Origin: Stercorarius parasiticus
Taxonomy: Eukaryota > Chordata > Aves > Charadriiformes > Stercorariidae
Direction: 5' to 3'
Assembly: GCA_013396915.1 (NCBI GenBank)
Contig: VWZL01001371.1
Location: 113,582 to 177,581, forward strand
Length of the DNA: 64,000 nucleotides
The position numbers and the translations under genes are program-made. This document shows, in pieces, positions 9,966 to 51,103 of the stretch. The notes under the pieces were generated by a model that saw only the letters and a list, made by a program, of their open reading frames with translations, made no database searches and had not been told where the DNA came from. Every line of letters begins with the position of its first letter. Positions within the stretch are counted from its first letter, which is position 1.

Positions 9966-12147
9966 TAATTCCTTAATTTTTATGTCCTAGGATGTGTTAT
10001 CTGTGGCCTCTTCTTTATGGGTGCCCTTAAGATTTTTAAGGAAAAGGAAAGTAAAAGGTGGATTTTAGAAAGAGTAGATAGAAGTCAAAGCTTAGATGTG
10101 AAAGGTATTTCTCATCAGTCTTTGCCAATTGTGTGTGATTCCTTCTATTAGCAGCCCAATGCCAGGTGAGAAGAGAGCAAATCTATTAATAGAATATGCT
10201 GAAAATCTGTGAAAATATTTTTCCCTCAGAAAAACTTTGTAAAGGAAACAAAATGCTCGGAAAATGGTGTTGCTCCTTTGATATTTCTAATATTGCTTTA
10301 TGAAAGGCTGAAAAAATAATCCCCTTCCACTTGCTTTTTGTACAAACAATCTGTTTTCATCTTTTTTTTAATGAACTATTCTAAAACTATAAAAAGTTGT
10401 AAGGAATGAGGGGAAAGGGGAAAGCTTTTCAGATGAACTGCCCACATGCTATTGACGTTTTGTTGAGCAGTTTTGCTAATCAGGCTGTTTTGTACCACCT
10501 GCCTTTCAGAAAGGTGTCAGGACTAGAACCTACCTATGTTTCTGGATGCTTCTCCTCCCGGAGGTAGCCCCCACCTGAGGAAGGCCCCTTCCGTATGCAT
10601 CAGGAATGACCAGGATTGCAGGGGTATGTGCTGGTTTTTGTATCCGTATCAATGGATGTGTGTGGCCCTGGGGAACAGGAGAGGGATGCTGGTAAGACAG
10701 GGCCGTACTGGGGACCAGTCCAAATCCTTCAGTTAAAGCCCAGGAATTTTCAGGTACTTGGCCTTATCTCAGCAATGGTTTATAAGTTGCTATTTAAAGA
10801 TTATAAAGAGCCTTGCAGTTTAGTAAAGCTAATTGCCTCCCTTTATTGTAGGAGTAAGTGGCTGTAGTGCAGTTCCCGTGCTTTTCTGTGCGAATGCTTT
10901 CCCTTCTGCCCTGTGTTTCGTTTGAAGGATGCTGTGTTGTGCCCTATCGACCACTGATATGATGGTGGTAGATTCTTGTCTTTGCTGTTTTGATGACTGC
11001 ACTGTGCGCTCATAAGGAGGATGTAGCTGTGTTGGGCAATCCAGGGAGGTTTTGTACAAGCATATTTTCAAGTGCTTTCGGAAGCATTACTCAGTCTACT
11101 TCAAATCAGTGTATAAAGGGAGCTAATGCCTCCATTAAAAATATTTTTAGCCCTGTTCCTCTAGGCTCAGACTTCCTCATTTTTGTCTGTCTTTATCCTC
11201 TGAAAGTCTGAGCTGATGTACTGACTGCATGGGGCAGCACCTGCTAAGCTAATGGTAGAAGAGGCAAGCCTTGCATTTTTGAGCAAGGATAACAGTGATT
11301 CCTCTTCTGTGGAGGAGAACAAAGGCCATGGCTGTCTTGACAATGTAAGCCCCAGCAGCCAGCCAGAAACCCGAAGGACTGGCTTTCCTCCTTACTTTCT
11401 CTTTTTATTCTTAAAAATGTTATTTTTTTTTCCCGAAAAGCATTTTGATTGTGATAGCAATTAAATGCACCAATAGCGCTTTAGAGAAGGGCTGCCATGA
11501 TTGCTGTTTACAGATAAAGAAATGGGTGCAGAGAGATGAAGTGGCTTGTTTACCACTCCACAGTAAATCAGGAATAACGCAGGCAGCACCAAGAATCCAT
11601 GTGGAGTCCCTGGCTCTTTGTAATCGTTTACTCCTGCGCATTGGAAGGAACACTGTACCCTGTCAGCACGGTAGCGCTTAACCCTCATTCTGTGCCAGGG
11701 TAAATGAGGGTGCAAGGTGGTAAGTGGTGGAGAGCAAGGCCTCTGATCTGCAAGGGTGAGGGTGTTCAGATGGGGAGCAGATGATGACAAATAATGAAAT
11801 TAAAGCAAAGGAAAGATTAAATTAAAACATCAAGAAAAACTCAATAATGGTAAGATTAACTGCAGTATAACCTCCTACAGGAAGCAGCAAAGGCAGAGCG
11901 TTTTAATCATTTAAAACAGGACTAAACATAGTTTTGGGTAACATATTATAGCACTGGAATAAATGACTATAAGCTGGTGCAGCTACTGAAGGCTTAGCCA
12001 TAGCCCTAATATTCCTAGAATGTTGTAGGTTTCTAAGGAGGGTATTGAGTTAATGCATCAGCCGTCTGAGTCCACTCTATAGACTAATAGGTTAGGAGCG
12101 CTAACAAAGCGGATTGCTAGCTCATACGTTTAAGTTAGCATGTAGGT

Positions 12148-12222
12148 CTATTTATCTATCTATACATGTATATGTCTGTATTTATTTATATGTGTATGCG
12201 TGTATATGCGTATATAAATATT
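12148..12222. repeat. Degenerate TA/TG/TATC low-complexity tract
   Basis: The tract runs through TATC, TATG, TTTA and TATGCG units, for example TTTATCTATCTATACATG, with no perfect period. It is a decayed microsatellite. Confidence 0.7.
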
Positions 12223-13471
12223 ACATCAGGATAGATTATGACGGATGTTAAAAAAAAGTCATCCCTTTGTGGAATCAGCCTCAAACATGCTCTTTTAACT
12301 CTAACGTTGGTAAAATCACTGTTCAGAAAACAGGACATTGAAATGTTTCCTTATTTTCTACAAGCTGTTGGGGGCTAGGTGCATTGCCGTTCGTGGCTGT
12401 GTATAGGGCCTTGAAGGGGTGTTTGTGCATGACCAAAATAATTAGCCAAGCAGTGTATGACAAGTGAAAAGGTGGGTGATGTTCCTCACTCTGCCCTTCA
12501 CGGATCACACTTGTTATGAAAAGGGGACTTGAGAAAGGCAGAACGGAAGAAAAAAGTTACTCTTCTTAGGGAGTAAATCAGTTATGTTTCAAGACCATGT
12601 ATTTCCTTAGAACACATCATTCCGAGAAGGATCTCAGAAAGAGCTGAGTACAGCTTAGTCAGAACTATTAGCTTCTTGGCAGTACCACACAGTGTTACTT
12701 CAGTTTTTGGTTGACTAGAATTGCATGACTTTTCCGAAACTAAGTGTAGAACTGCAAAAAGAAAATGCTCTCTGTACCACACTTTGTCAAAAGTTTTCCA
12801 AACTGCTCCCCCTTCTCAAGTGGATTCATGCTGTAGATCCTGTGCTGGGACTGGAGAACTAAAATTGCTAACCTAGTCTACCCCCAAAATTGGTGCGACC
12901 CAGAAGCCATTGATGAGACAACTGGAGCCCTAAGACTGTGAAAAAGCCAAATACCTCTCTGTCCATGCAAGATATTTGGCTCTGGGGTTAGTTATTACCA
13001 AGTATAGATCCAGACATTATTTGGCTACTATTTACAATGGGCTGTATCTCCAGTGCTAGCAAAGAAATTTATATATAGAAAACAAAAACAAAAAAGCATG
13101 GGCATACGTTACAAGAAACCTCTGTTAGACTTATGAATGCTTGATGCAGTTGAGTTCAGTGCTTTCTCATTCTTTGCCATTTGTGTGTACAGTATTAAAA
13201 AAAGAATCCTACTTTTTTTTTTTTTCCTTTTTAAAAATACAGAACTGGTAGTCTAGTCACACTCTTACAAGTAAGTGATAACAAAAATAGAAAGCAGATA
13301 CCCATGTGGGACTAAAACTCTACTAAAGCCTCTTTTTTTTTTTTTTTCCACAAATATGTTTTCACAGACAATAATTAGCAGACAAACACACTGTTTGCAA
13401 TTGCACTGTATTGACTTAAAAGGCGGATACAAAATTGTCTAAATAAAGAATGCCATCCAGGGTGAAGGAGT

Positions 13472-13492
13472 TGTGTGTGTGTGTGCGCGTGC
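13472..13492. repeat. (TG)n microsatellite
   Basis: An uninterrupted TG run passes into GCGCGTGC. A CA-rich tract of the opposite strand sense follows at 13597-13614. Confidence 0.8.
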
Positions 13493-13596
13493 ACATTTGT
13501 GTGCTGACACATGCTTGTATTTTCCTACTGTGCGCCCAATCACGGAAACATGCTCTGCTCTTTGTAATGCAGTGTTGCTCTGATGGGGTTCTGCAC

Positions 13597-13614
13597 ACCC
13601 GCACGCACACACAC
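13597..13614. repeat. (CA)n tract facing the TG repeat
   Basis: ACCCGCACGCACACACAC lies about 105 bp after the TG run and is nearly its reverse complement, so the two could pair if this region is transcribed as 3' UTR. Confidence 0.7.
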
Positions 13615-13846
13615 AGAGGAATGGAAATAGGTTTCTGTGACAGGTGGCTTCTTTGTCTAAATCTTTTCCTATAAAAGAAAAAAAAATGTGAAATTTTGGT
13701 TGGTTTAAAGGTTCTGCTCCATGAAGAAAAAAAATTCACAAAATCCATTGTTTTTCACCTTTTCAGTCATTTCCTCATGAATAAATATTATCCATTAAAA
13801 ACCTTTAAAAAGGTGCTGCGATACACAGTGTTATATTTCCATTTTC

Positions 13847-13852
13847 TTTATT
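13847..13852 (-). terminator. Candidate KCND3 proximal polyadenylation signal
   Basis: TTTATT on the + strand gives AATAAA about 310 bp after the KCND3 stop codon. Use here would make a short 3' UTR. It is followed in transcript order by a TGTGTATC stretch about 20 bp on. Confidence 0.35.
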
Positions 13853-14163
13853 GACTCTCTTGTTGCCATGATGATTCCTTCCCTCCAGCCTCCGCAGGTG
13901 ATTTTTGCCCCGTACCATGGCACAACGTGCTCCCCAAGCAGGTTTTTCCTTTAACCAGCCTCTTCCTCCATCTCCTCATCCTTCCTCAGTCCACAGCATG
14001 AACGCCAGTCTGAAGAAAGCTGCCTCGTTAGGTCTCCATTGCTAATTCGGTGACAAAATGTCAGGTTGGTCCATCCAGGCACAATTTGCAGCAAGAAAGG
14101 AACATGGAGGTGTGGAGGGAGAGGGGCACTGGTCTTCCAGCCTCCTTCTGTGCATGAGACGTC
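13853..14163 (-). other. KCND3: KCND3 proximal 3' UTR
   Basis: These bases directly follow the KCND3 stop codon at 14166-14164 in transcript order and must be 3' UTR at least up to the first used cleavage site. No element is recognised in them. Confidence 0.7.
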
Positions 14164-43109
<28,946 letters not shown>

Positions 43110-43797
43110 TTAGAAATCCCCAATTCACGTGGTGCTGTCACCCTGGAGGTGACAATTTACACCACGCTTCGGCAATGAATTAAGGTAAACCAAAGAAAGG
43201 CACTTTTGTTGCAGAATAGGTGTGCCAGTTCAGGCAGCTGCTGAGTACGTTAAATTCACATCCTCACTCGGTTAGTACCTACCTCTCCTCTCCATCTAGG
43301 TGAGCTCTAACAGTCTCAAAACTGTACGCCTGCTTGTGAGCAGGTTCATGTACGTGCGTTCCCTTGTACCCAGGTGCAAATGAGAACGGAGTTACACTTC
43401 CATTTCAACACCCAGCAGTCGTCTTGCCGTTTCTGTACCCCAGAAATCTGGGGTTTGTTCAAAGTCTGGATTCAGTAAAGGGTGAATTCTCAGGAATATG
43501 GGACCATCTGAAAAATATTCAGACAAACCTCTGCACTGGGTATATTTCTTTGGTATTTTCAGGTTTTTGGGTTGGTTTTCTTTTTTGGTATAAATACTTC
43601 AGGCTTCGCTAGCTAAGGCGTAATTATCCCAAGCAGAATCCTTCTCCTGCGTTCACCTGCATTAAAGCCCCTCAAAATACCTCAAATCAATAAAATGCTA
43701 TTTATGTCTATTAACTTGTTAGCTGCTGCTTTATGCAAAGATAGTTTAAAAGCTCTTGCGAAGTGACAAGGTCTTCTGCCTCATCTAACACTGTTCT

Positions 43798-43816
43798 AAA
43801 AAAAAAATAAAAAAAA
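43798..43816. repeat. Poly-A tract
   Basis: An A-run of 19 bases broken by one T. It is a simple repeat. Confidence 0.8.
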
Positions 43817-45896
43817 TCTTTCTTCTCTTCTGCCACCCCTTAACACAATAAGGCTGAAAATTAATCATATGCCTCAACCATGATCTCAGTGACCCAGAGC
43901 AGTGAGAGAAAGGCCTTCTGTGCATTTGTGGAAAGTATAATAATAAGTGTCTGTCTCACAGTCTGTCTTGTAGAGTTTCGTTCTCGCACGCAGACTGAGA
44001 GTTACCTCATTACTTGGGACTTCAGAGAAGGCGCTTTAAAGTGCCGTCAGGCAAGATCAGACTGTCTTGCAGCGCGGAGGGTTTTGCTGGGGGATGCAGA
44101 ACTTCATTTGCAAAACTATGACGAGAGATACTGCCATGAGAAATTTTGCACTGGCCGGAGCAGGCTGCAGAGGAAGAAGACCTAAAACTTGTACTTAACT
44201 CCGACTCCAGGATCTAGTGCAGAGCTCTCTGTGGAGAGAACGTTGTGGGTTTGTCCCTCTGCGCTTGCAGGCCACGTCGTGCTTCCGTGGCCGCGTTCTC
44301 TGGCTCTACGGGGCTGCCCTGCAGCCTGGGCGATACTGAGGGCTGGAAATGTCCTAGCTTTTTGACTGGAGTAAAACCCAGCTGTGCTTCATCAGAGCTT
44401 GGTCTAGATCCCCTTGCGCTTAATGAGACGCCTCCCTTTGGTTTTGACTATGATAGGGTTTGGAATGAACGCACAAAGTTGCGGTCGTTCTACTCCTGTG
44501 GGGACATATGCAGCTACTGCAACATTAATTGCTGGAGTGAGTGTTTTTCGTCCTGATGGTACCACAAGGTACTAATGGCCACGTGGCATATTTATAACAG
44601 ATACAGCGCCAAATAATCCTCCAATATTGGATTTCAGTTAGTACTAATTGGGCATTTTTAAACCCAAAACTTCTTTTCCCCCGACTGGAATGAGAGAACT
44701 CAACTTTCCCATTAATTTGTTTAGGAAAAGGCAACTTGTCACCTAAAAAACTTCTACAGAAAGTGCATTTTAAGTAATGCATCAATAATCTCATTAGAGC
44801 ACCAAGAAGATATGAGTCAGGTAATGATTAACATTCAGAGGGTCTAACGGGATGTTTGAGCCTGTAATAAAACAACAGGAGGCTGCAAATTCAGTAGACT
44901 TCTAATGTGACCTCTGGTAAATAATTTCAGCTTCCTGTACCTCAGTTTCCCACTTGTGAAATGGCATTTGGTCACTTATTCTTTGCCTGCTTGGTTAAGC
45001 AGGTGCCGGGCTCCTGGTGGAGGTGCCCCGTGTTTTGACTATACCCGGCCATGACCCCCACGTGCTACCGCATTACAAATACTAATAACGCGAGGCAGAC
45101 GCACAGGAATCTGGAGTAAACGCAGCCTGTACGGGGCTCCAGGCTCGTCCAGAGAGAAATGCTTTGCATTGGCTAGGTTAGATGTGGAACACGCCTAGAG
45201 ATAAACCGCTTTTCTGTTTATTTTGCCAGGAATCCAGTTAAATGGCAACAGATCGAGCCAGTTTGGGGTTGCTGAATGCCTCGCCCTGCTTCCCGGCCGT
45301 GCTGGGTGGGACACGCTGCCTCGGCTGAGCGCCGGGGCACGGGAGGGCGAGCTCTGGAGGAGCTGCCCCGCTGCCGCGCTGCCTTCAGTGCTCTGGGCAC
45401 CGACAGCGATTCTGGAGCCTCTACACCTGTATGCCATGGTTCAAATGATGTAGCTTCAGTCTGTCCCCTTTCCTTCTCCTGGCGTCCTTTCAAAGCCCCG
45501 TTTCCTACTGAGGGAACGCTGACCACTGAGACTCTTACTTGCCGTACACGGAACGGGAAGTTCAAGTAAAACCTTAAACGGACAAACCAGGAAAAAAACA
45601 AAATAGGAAATTACTTTTAAGTGGTCACTCCTCAGACAGGAAAAGACTGTGAATGCAGAATTTCAACATCTTTTAAAATTTGTCCTATAAAAGGGGTCAT
45701 ATGTCACTCACCCTAATTAGCAGCTATTAGCCCTGACGGCATAATGTGCTGCTGTTTTTCTCTCTGTCAGTACAGAAAATGTTATCAAATAGAGGTCACT
45801 GCTGCTGAGTTCTGGTTTCAGCGGCAGAGGTGTCTGGACACAGCTTAGCTCCCAGCTGGAGACGGCAATAAATAAGGTGCTGAATGGCTCATCAAA

Positions 45897-45915
45897 TGAC
45901 TCACTCTAAAAATAG
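45897..45915. promoter_or_regulatory. Candidate AP-1 + MEF2 site pair
   Basis: TGACTCA (45897-45903) is a consensus AP-1 site. CTAAAAATAG (45906-45915) is a perfect MEF2 consensus site. They are separated by two bases. The enclosing CpG-poor block (about 45650-45930) also has CCTATAAAAGG, CTAATTAGC and GAGGTCACT. KCND3 is a heart gene and MEF2 a muscle factor, so an intronic cardiac enhancer is possible but unproven. Confidence 0.3.
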
Positions 45916-48900
45916 ACTCCCAGCAGCATCTCTGATGATCCTGTCTTCTCTGTGCAACGCTCACAGCCCTACAAATAGGGAATTGTAGTCAGAAAGCTGG
46001 AAGATCCGATGGTATAGGGACATCGGAAGGTGCTACAGCAGTAACAACTTTGTGGGGACAGTGAAACGGCTTTTCAGAGGATGCTCTTTTCCAGCAGCCT
46101 GTCTCTGTGCCAGCTTCCCAGCCAGTGTAGGGCACACGCCTGAAGAGGGGCTCACGGGCCGTGGATTATTGTTTTGTATAGCTGTTGTCTCCACTGGCTT
46201 CTCTAGATGCAGAGGGGATCGGAGTGCAATTGAAAACTGATAAACCTGTATCCCAACGCCTTCCTCCTCACCAGCAGAAGACCTGTCTGTGGGCAGCACG
46301 TCAGACCGGCACCTCTCTGGCTGGGGGGGGACAGTGAGCCCCCGCAAGCAGCACGTCCCGGAGGGCACACTCCTGTGCCCCTGGGGGACTTGGTTGAGGG
46401 GACAGAGCCAACACGAGACCATGGGGACAGCTGGCTCCTGGATCTGATGGTCAGAGGAGGACTGTTGCTATGTTCAAGCGGCCAAGGGACACTTCCTTAG
46501 CGGTGCAAAACCGTGTGGTTTTCACACACAGCCTGTGGGAGCTGCAATATCTCATGGTGGATGGCAAGAGAAACAATGCTGCTTCAAATGATTTAGTATT
46601 TCTGCCTCATGCTGGCACTAACAGCTCTTTGAGAGCTGCTTTATCTCTCTAACCTTTTGCCCAGCACAGTAGAGTCAAATGAAGATTTCACTCCAGCCTG
46701 TAAGCTTCTCCTGTTAGGACAATAAGGATGGGATAATAACATTATGTACTGTACAATAGAATATGATTTTGAAAGCCTTTTGCATGAAAGAGATAGAATA
46801 AAGCATGGAATTAGCATGTAGTTTTCCAGGTGCAAGAGATCCTTTTCTATACTGTGAGTAAATCACTGTGGAATGTTTTGATTTGCACAAAGGAGAAAAA
46901 AAAAAAGCCTAAAATTCAGCTAGAATGGTTCAGTTGCATTGCAAGGCTGCGCGTGTTGCATTTGACAGCCCAGAGGAGCTCATGTCCCTCCATTTAATAG
47001 GTACAAGTCCAATGTAATCATGCTAATGCTGCTTTGAGAGCCTCCAGTGAAATAATGATCGTGTCACTTCCAATGATACAATGAAAACAAAAGCAAATAT
47101 TACTCATTCCTTTTCTGTTTTTGCACATGACGAATGAACAGGGAATTAACAGCTCTGGTACGGGGGCTGGGGAGAGTTAGATCTTTTGTTTAGGGTTTAA
47201 TTCGCGGTTCCTCTGCCACATCAGCTGTTCCGTCCGCCTTGCTGGAATTGCCCCAGCACAACCCGCAGCTCTCCGAGCACAGCGCTGCTCGCGGGGCCGG
47301 CTCCCTGCCCGGCCGGATTCTATCCTGTCACGTATCCATACCTCCGGGGGAGGCGAAGATGCTGCTGCCTCATTCAGCAGAGGCACACGAACGTTCACGC
47401 GTGATGTGTTACATTCCCGTGTACGGGGAAGGCGGGAGGAGGGCTCTGGAGGCAGGGATACCGTCTGATGGACCCAGTGCAGAGCTGCAACACAGAACCA
47501 GTGGTGGGGCAAGCGCTCCTCATGTCTGAAAGCTGACTTGGGCCGGTTTTATGGCCTTGGGAAAGGCAGGTCCACTTTCTATCTGATTTTTCCATGTCCG
47601 TAAGGGAGATCGAAGTATTTTCAGAGCTGTCCTGGACAAGTGTTGTGAGGATTAATTAGTTAATGCTGGCATGATGTATTGAAAATATAGGAGAAGTTTT
47701 CTGAAGGTGTTTTGCAGACACAGGCTCAGTAATCCATGTCCGTAAGGACAGTCTGGTAAGTTATGTCAGCTTTTTAAATATACAAACCCTAGAAGGAACG
47801 GGATGCGCTGATGAATGCCTGAGAAACCTGACACGTGAGGAGGCTCGTGGTGCCTCCTGAAAGCGCGTGCTGTAAACAGAGCCATGATGGCTTTGAAGCA
47901 AAAGAATCTATAAACAGGCTGTCAAATGACAGACTTGAACAGTAAATCAGCTGTGTCCGGGGAAGTACAGAGCCTATTTCATGCTAGGGTTCTTTTACAT
48001 TAAATATACTTATTTTCTGCCTTGTTTTGAGCTGGGTAGCTCCCCAGCTGGGTATTCAACTTCTGCAATATCTGGCTTAGTTTTACGCTACTGTTTTCTT
48101 TTTCCCTGGCATATTTTATTTGCTAATGTTTTTGTGGATGCTCTCGTCCTCCCTAGATGTTCTGCTGAAATTACATCCATCAGCCAAGCTGCGAGGGATG
48201 AGTGCTGTAGATGCGTATCAGTGCTAGCAGCAGCAGCTTATCTGCAGTACTCATTCGTTTTGATTTTTTGTAAAGCTGGGGTCAGCACTTACTTAGTAGG
48301 GATTTTCCAGGTAATGTTGCCTTTTGATTTTGTGCTGGTTTATAAATTCCTATTTGTTACTGTGTTTTGTGTAATAAAAGGACTGAGAGACGTATCTGAA
48401 ACCCTGAAGAAAGGTCTGATGCTGTTAGGCCCTTTTTCATACTAACAGAAGTGAACGTGCAATGAGATGGGAAAACAGGACGCTTAAAACTGAGAGGGAA
48501 TTCTGTGCAATGCAAGAAGTTACCTCGGTGGAACTCGCTGTTTCCAGATGCTGTGAGGAATTTGCTAGAGATTCATGAAAGGAAGGACCGGTCAGCTGTC
48601 TGTTTATTAACACCGAGACCATGTAGTTACATCTCCTGGGATGAAAAAGGATCACTGAGGAGATGGAAGTTCTGCGGTTTCTCAAACAGTGAGAATTAGA
48701 GAGAGGTGGGTTATTCCCTAATGACTTGCTCGGGGGCATCTGTACTTCTGGGTATCCTGTACCAGCCCTCGCCAAAGCCAAATTAAGGGATTAGATGGAG
48801 TTGGGGTCAGTTGTAGCCTTCTGGTTCCTGTACTTGTACAAGAAAGGTGACCGAGCTGAAGGTCTCGGAGCAACTGGTAGCATAAACGTTCTTTACAACA

Positions 48901-51067
48901 ACAGCAGGCGCTGCCCAAAGAAACGGGGATGTTTATGTAGACTCGGGAATAAACTGAGTAGGTTATTTAATACACCGAGGGTTGAGAATTCTTAATATAT
49001 GCACACACTGGTTCCATTTATTCTTCCTGGCTTGGATCAACTTCTCAGCCTGTAGGCAGTTAAAACAGATGGTTGGAATTTGGGTAACATTCAGACCTTG
49101 AGTTGAAGCTAAAAATGGAATTTCATTGGCAAAGAAAGTAGGTCAGAAAGCTAAAGCCCCTAGTCCTAAAATGATGAAAGGCTTCTAATCAGGTGTTCTC
49201 TATTACCATTCATTAATAGGAGCAGGGGAAGAAATATTATTAGAGACCTTTGAGAAAGGGATTACAATGGGAGTGCGAACACCTTCCTTCCTGCGGGGAG
49301 ACCTGCGCGTTTGCAGACCTGTGTTGGTGTGAGATGGGGCGACCAGGAGCATCGCCTCCCGGTCCCGCGGACTGGGCCGGAGCCACCGCAGGCTGGGAAC
49401 TGTTTTCTTCATGGGGACGTAAGCAACTTCATCTTCTGCTTCTGTCGGAGGAGTGCTGAGAGAGAGCCTCTTTGCATATCCTCTATTAATACCTTTCACG
49501 CTAATAATCCTTTCCACACTAACGCTGTCATCCACCTGACTCAGGTTCTGTCATCTCATCGCCTCTGCAGATTGTGACTTGCACCGTACCTGAGACTCTC
49601 AGTCAGTCATTTCTTTGCTCTTCATCATTTTTCGATGTGTGCCAACTGCTAGAAATCTGTGTTCGCTGTAGCCGACAGGGATTATTCAAAGCAAATGGGG
49701 AACCTGTACCAGTTAACCCAGTGGTCCCAGTTCAGCACATTGTTTCAGCCCTCGCCTAGCATTAAGCAGATACCTAATTGCCGTTCACTGAAAAGATGGT
49801 AACGTGCTTGTTCAAATATTTTTTTAAAATGCTACTAAGATGGATGTTTGTTCTTTGCGTTTGGCCAGCCCAAGCTAATTCACTGTCGTTACTCCTCTCC
49901 TTTCCCCCTCAAACTACTGCTAGAAATTACATCTCTCTGGATGGAGAATTGCCTGCGTTTCAGCTCTGCCAGCAAATGCATTTTCAGAGATAATGTCAGA
50001 GGCCTCCTGTTTGCTCTCCCTTAATGGCAGATGTGGACCGACTGCCTTCATCCTTGGCTCTCGCTGTCGCAGTGGCAGGTAGCAGAAGGAGGGATGGAAA
50101 TCCAGAACATCCTGTTGGTCTGTATAGCTCAGAAATGACGTGAGCGTAATTGTCTTCTGCTTAACAGAAATAGCAGTTTACTATGTCATACACATCTCAC
50201 TAAAGAAAAAAGGATGTTTTCTTTTTTTATGGTATCTCAATAAAGCATTAACTAGTTTTCACAAGAAAAAAAGAAAAATTTAAACCGTTTGTTCTCAGAC
50301 TAAACAGTTATTCTGAGAAAAAGAGGAATTGACTTAAATGTAGAATCAATCTAAGAAAACCTGAATTTCACTTTGCAGAAAATATCTCCAGTCTTAACCT
50401 GCGTACCTTGCTGTCTTTTATTTCTAATGTTTATTCATTCAGCTTTCCAGAGGAAACTCTATTCATTTTAGTTCTTGCAAAGCTGATGTATCGAGCAAAA
50501 AGTGATCTCAGGTTTCTTTTGCTTCATGCATCACCAAACAGCCATGCTGTCATCTAAGTTTTTGATCCTCAGATCTCAGTTTCGGTAGTGATAGATGTAG
50601 CAGAAAAAGCTTTCTTAGATTTTTTTTTTTTCTTTTTTTGGTTAGCCTGCTGGATTTCAGAGCATTTTTGGTTAGACAGATCTTTCTCCAATTCACAGAG
50701 TTACTTTTGATTTGAAATTTATTGAGAAGACTTAGCAGGAAACACCAATGATGTCTGGGCTGTTATTTTTCTGAGCAGAAGATGTCTGGAAAGAGGAAGC
50801 GTTTCACTGGACTCCAGGAGCAGTGGGGGGTGGTGGCAATTTCATGCCATTCTAAGTTCTCCGCACTAGAGAATTTCAAGTGAAGAGCAACTGCTCCGCG
50901 GCGTTGCACCGCCAGCCCTCCGGCCGTGCCGACGGCACAGTCTCTCTGTGTTGCAGGGCAAGTTGCAGAATAATGAAGGGTCCAACAAGAAAAGAGTCAG
51001 AATCCATTTCCTACACTCGTGTTTGGAAAATTGCAAAGGTCCTCGGTTCCCTGAACCAGGAAAGTTC

Positions 51068-51103
51068 TTTTTTTTTATTTTTTTTTATTTTTTTTTTTTT
51101 TAT
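51068..51103. repeat. Poly-T tract
   Basis: About 36 bases of T interrupted by single A residues. It is a simple repeat. No retrocopy body is visible next to it. Confidence 0.85.

Larger units (their letters stand above)
9966..13846. other. Probable KCND3 3' UTR or intergenic DNA, no ORF
   Basis: No coding sequence was recognised. Poly-T tracts lie at 13213-13225 and 13333-13347. Low-complexity and TG/CA repeats are listed separately. The stretch may belong wholly or partly to the 3' UTR of KCND3, read on the - strand. Confidence 0.45.

Noticed and set aside
47981..48445. 154-codon + strand frame, hydrophobic
   Set aside because: T-rich DNA gives Phe/Leu/Val-rich translations that mimic membrane proteins; no homology recognised.
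51068..51103. Poly-T as the reversed tail of a processed pseudogene
   Set aside because: The adjacent sequence on either side shows no coding or transcript-like body and no target-site duplication was seen.
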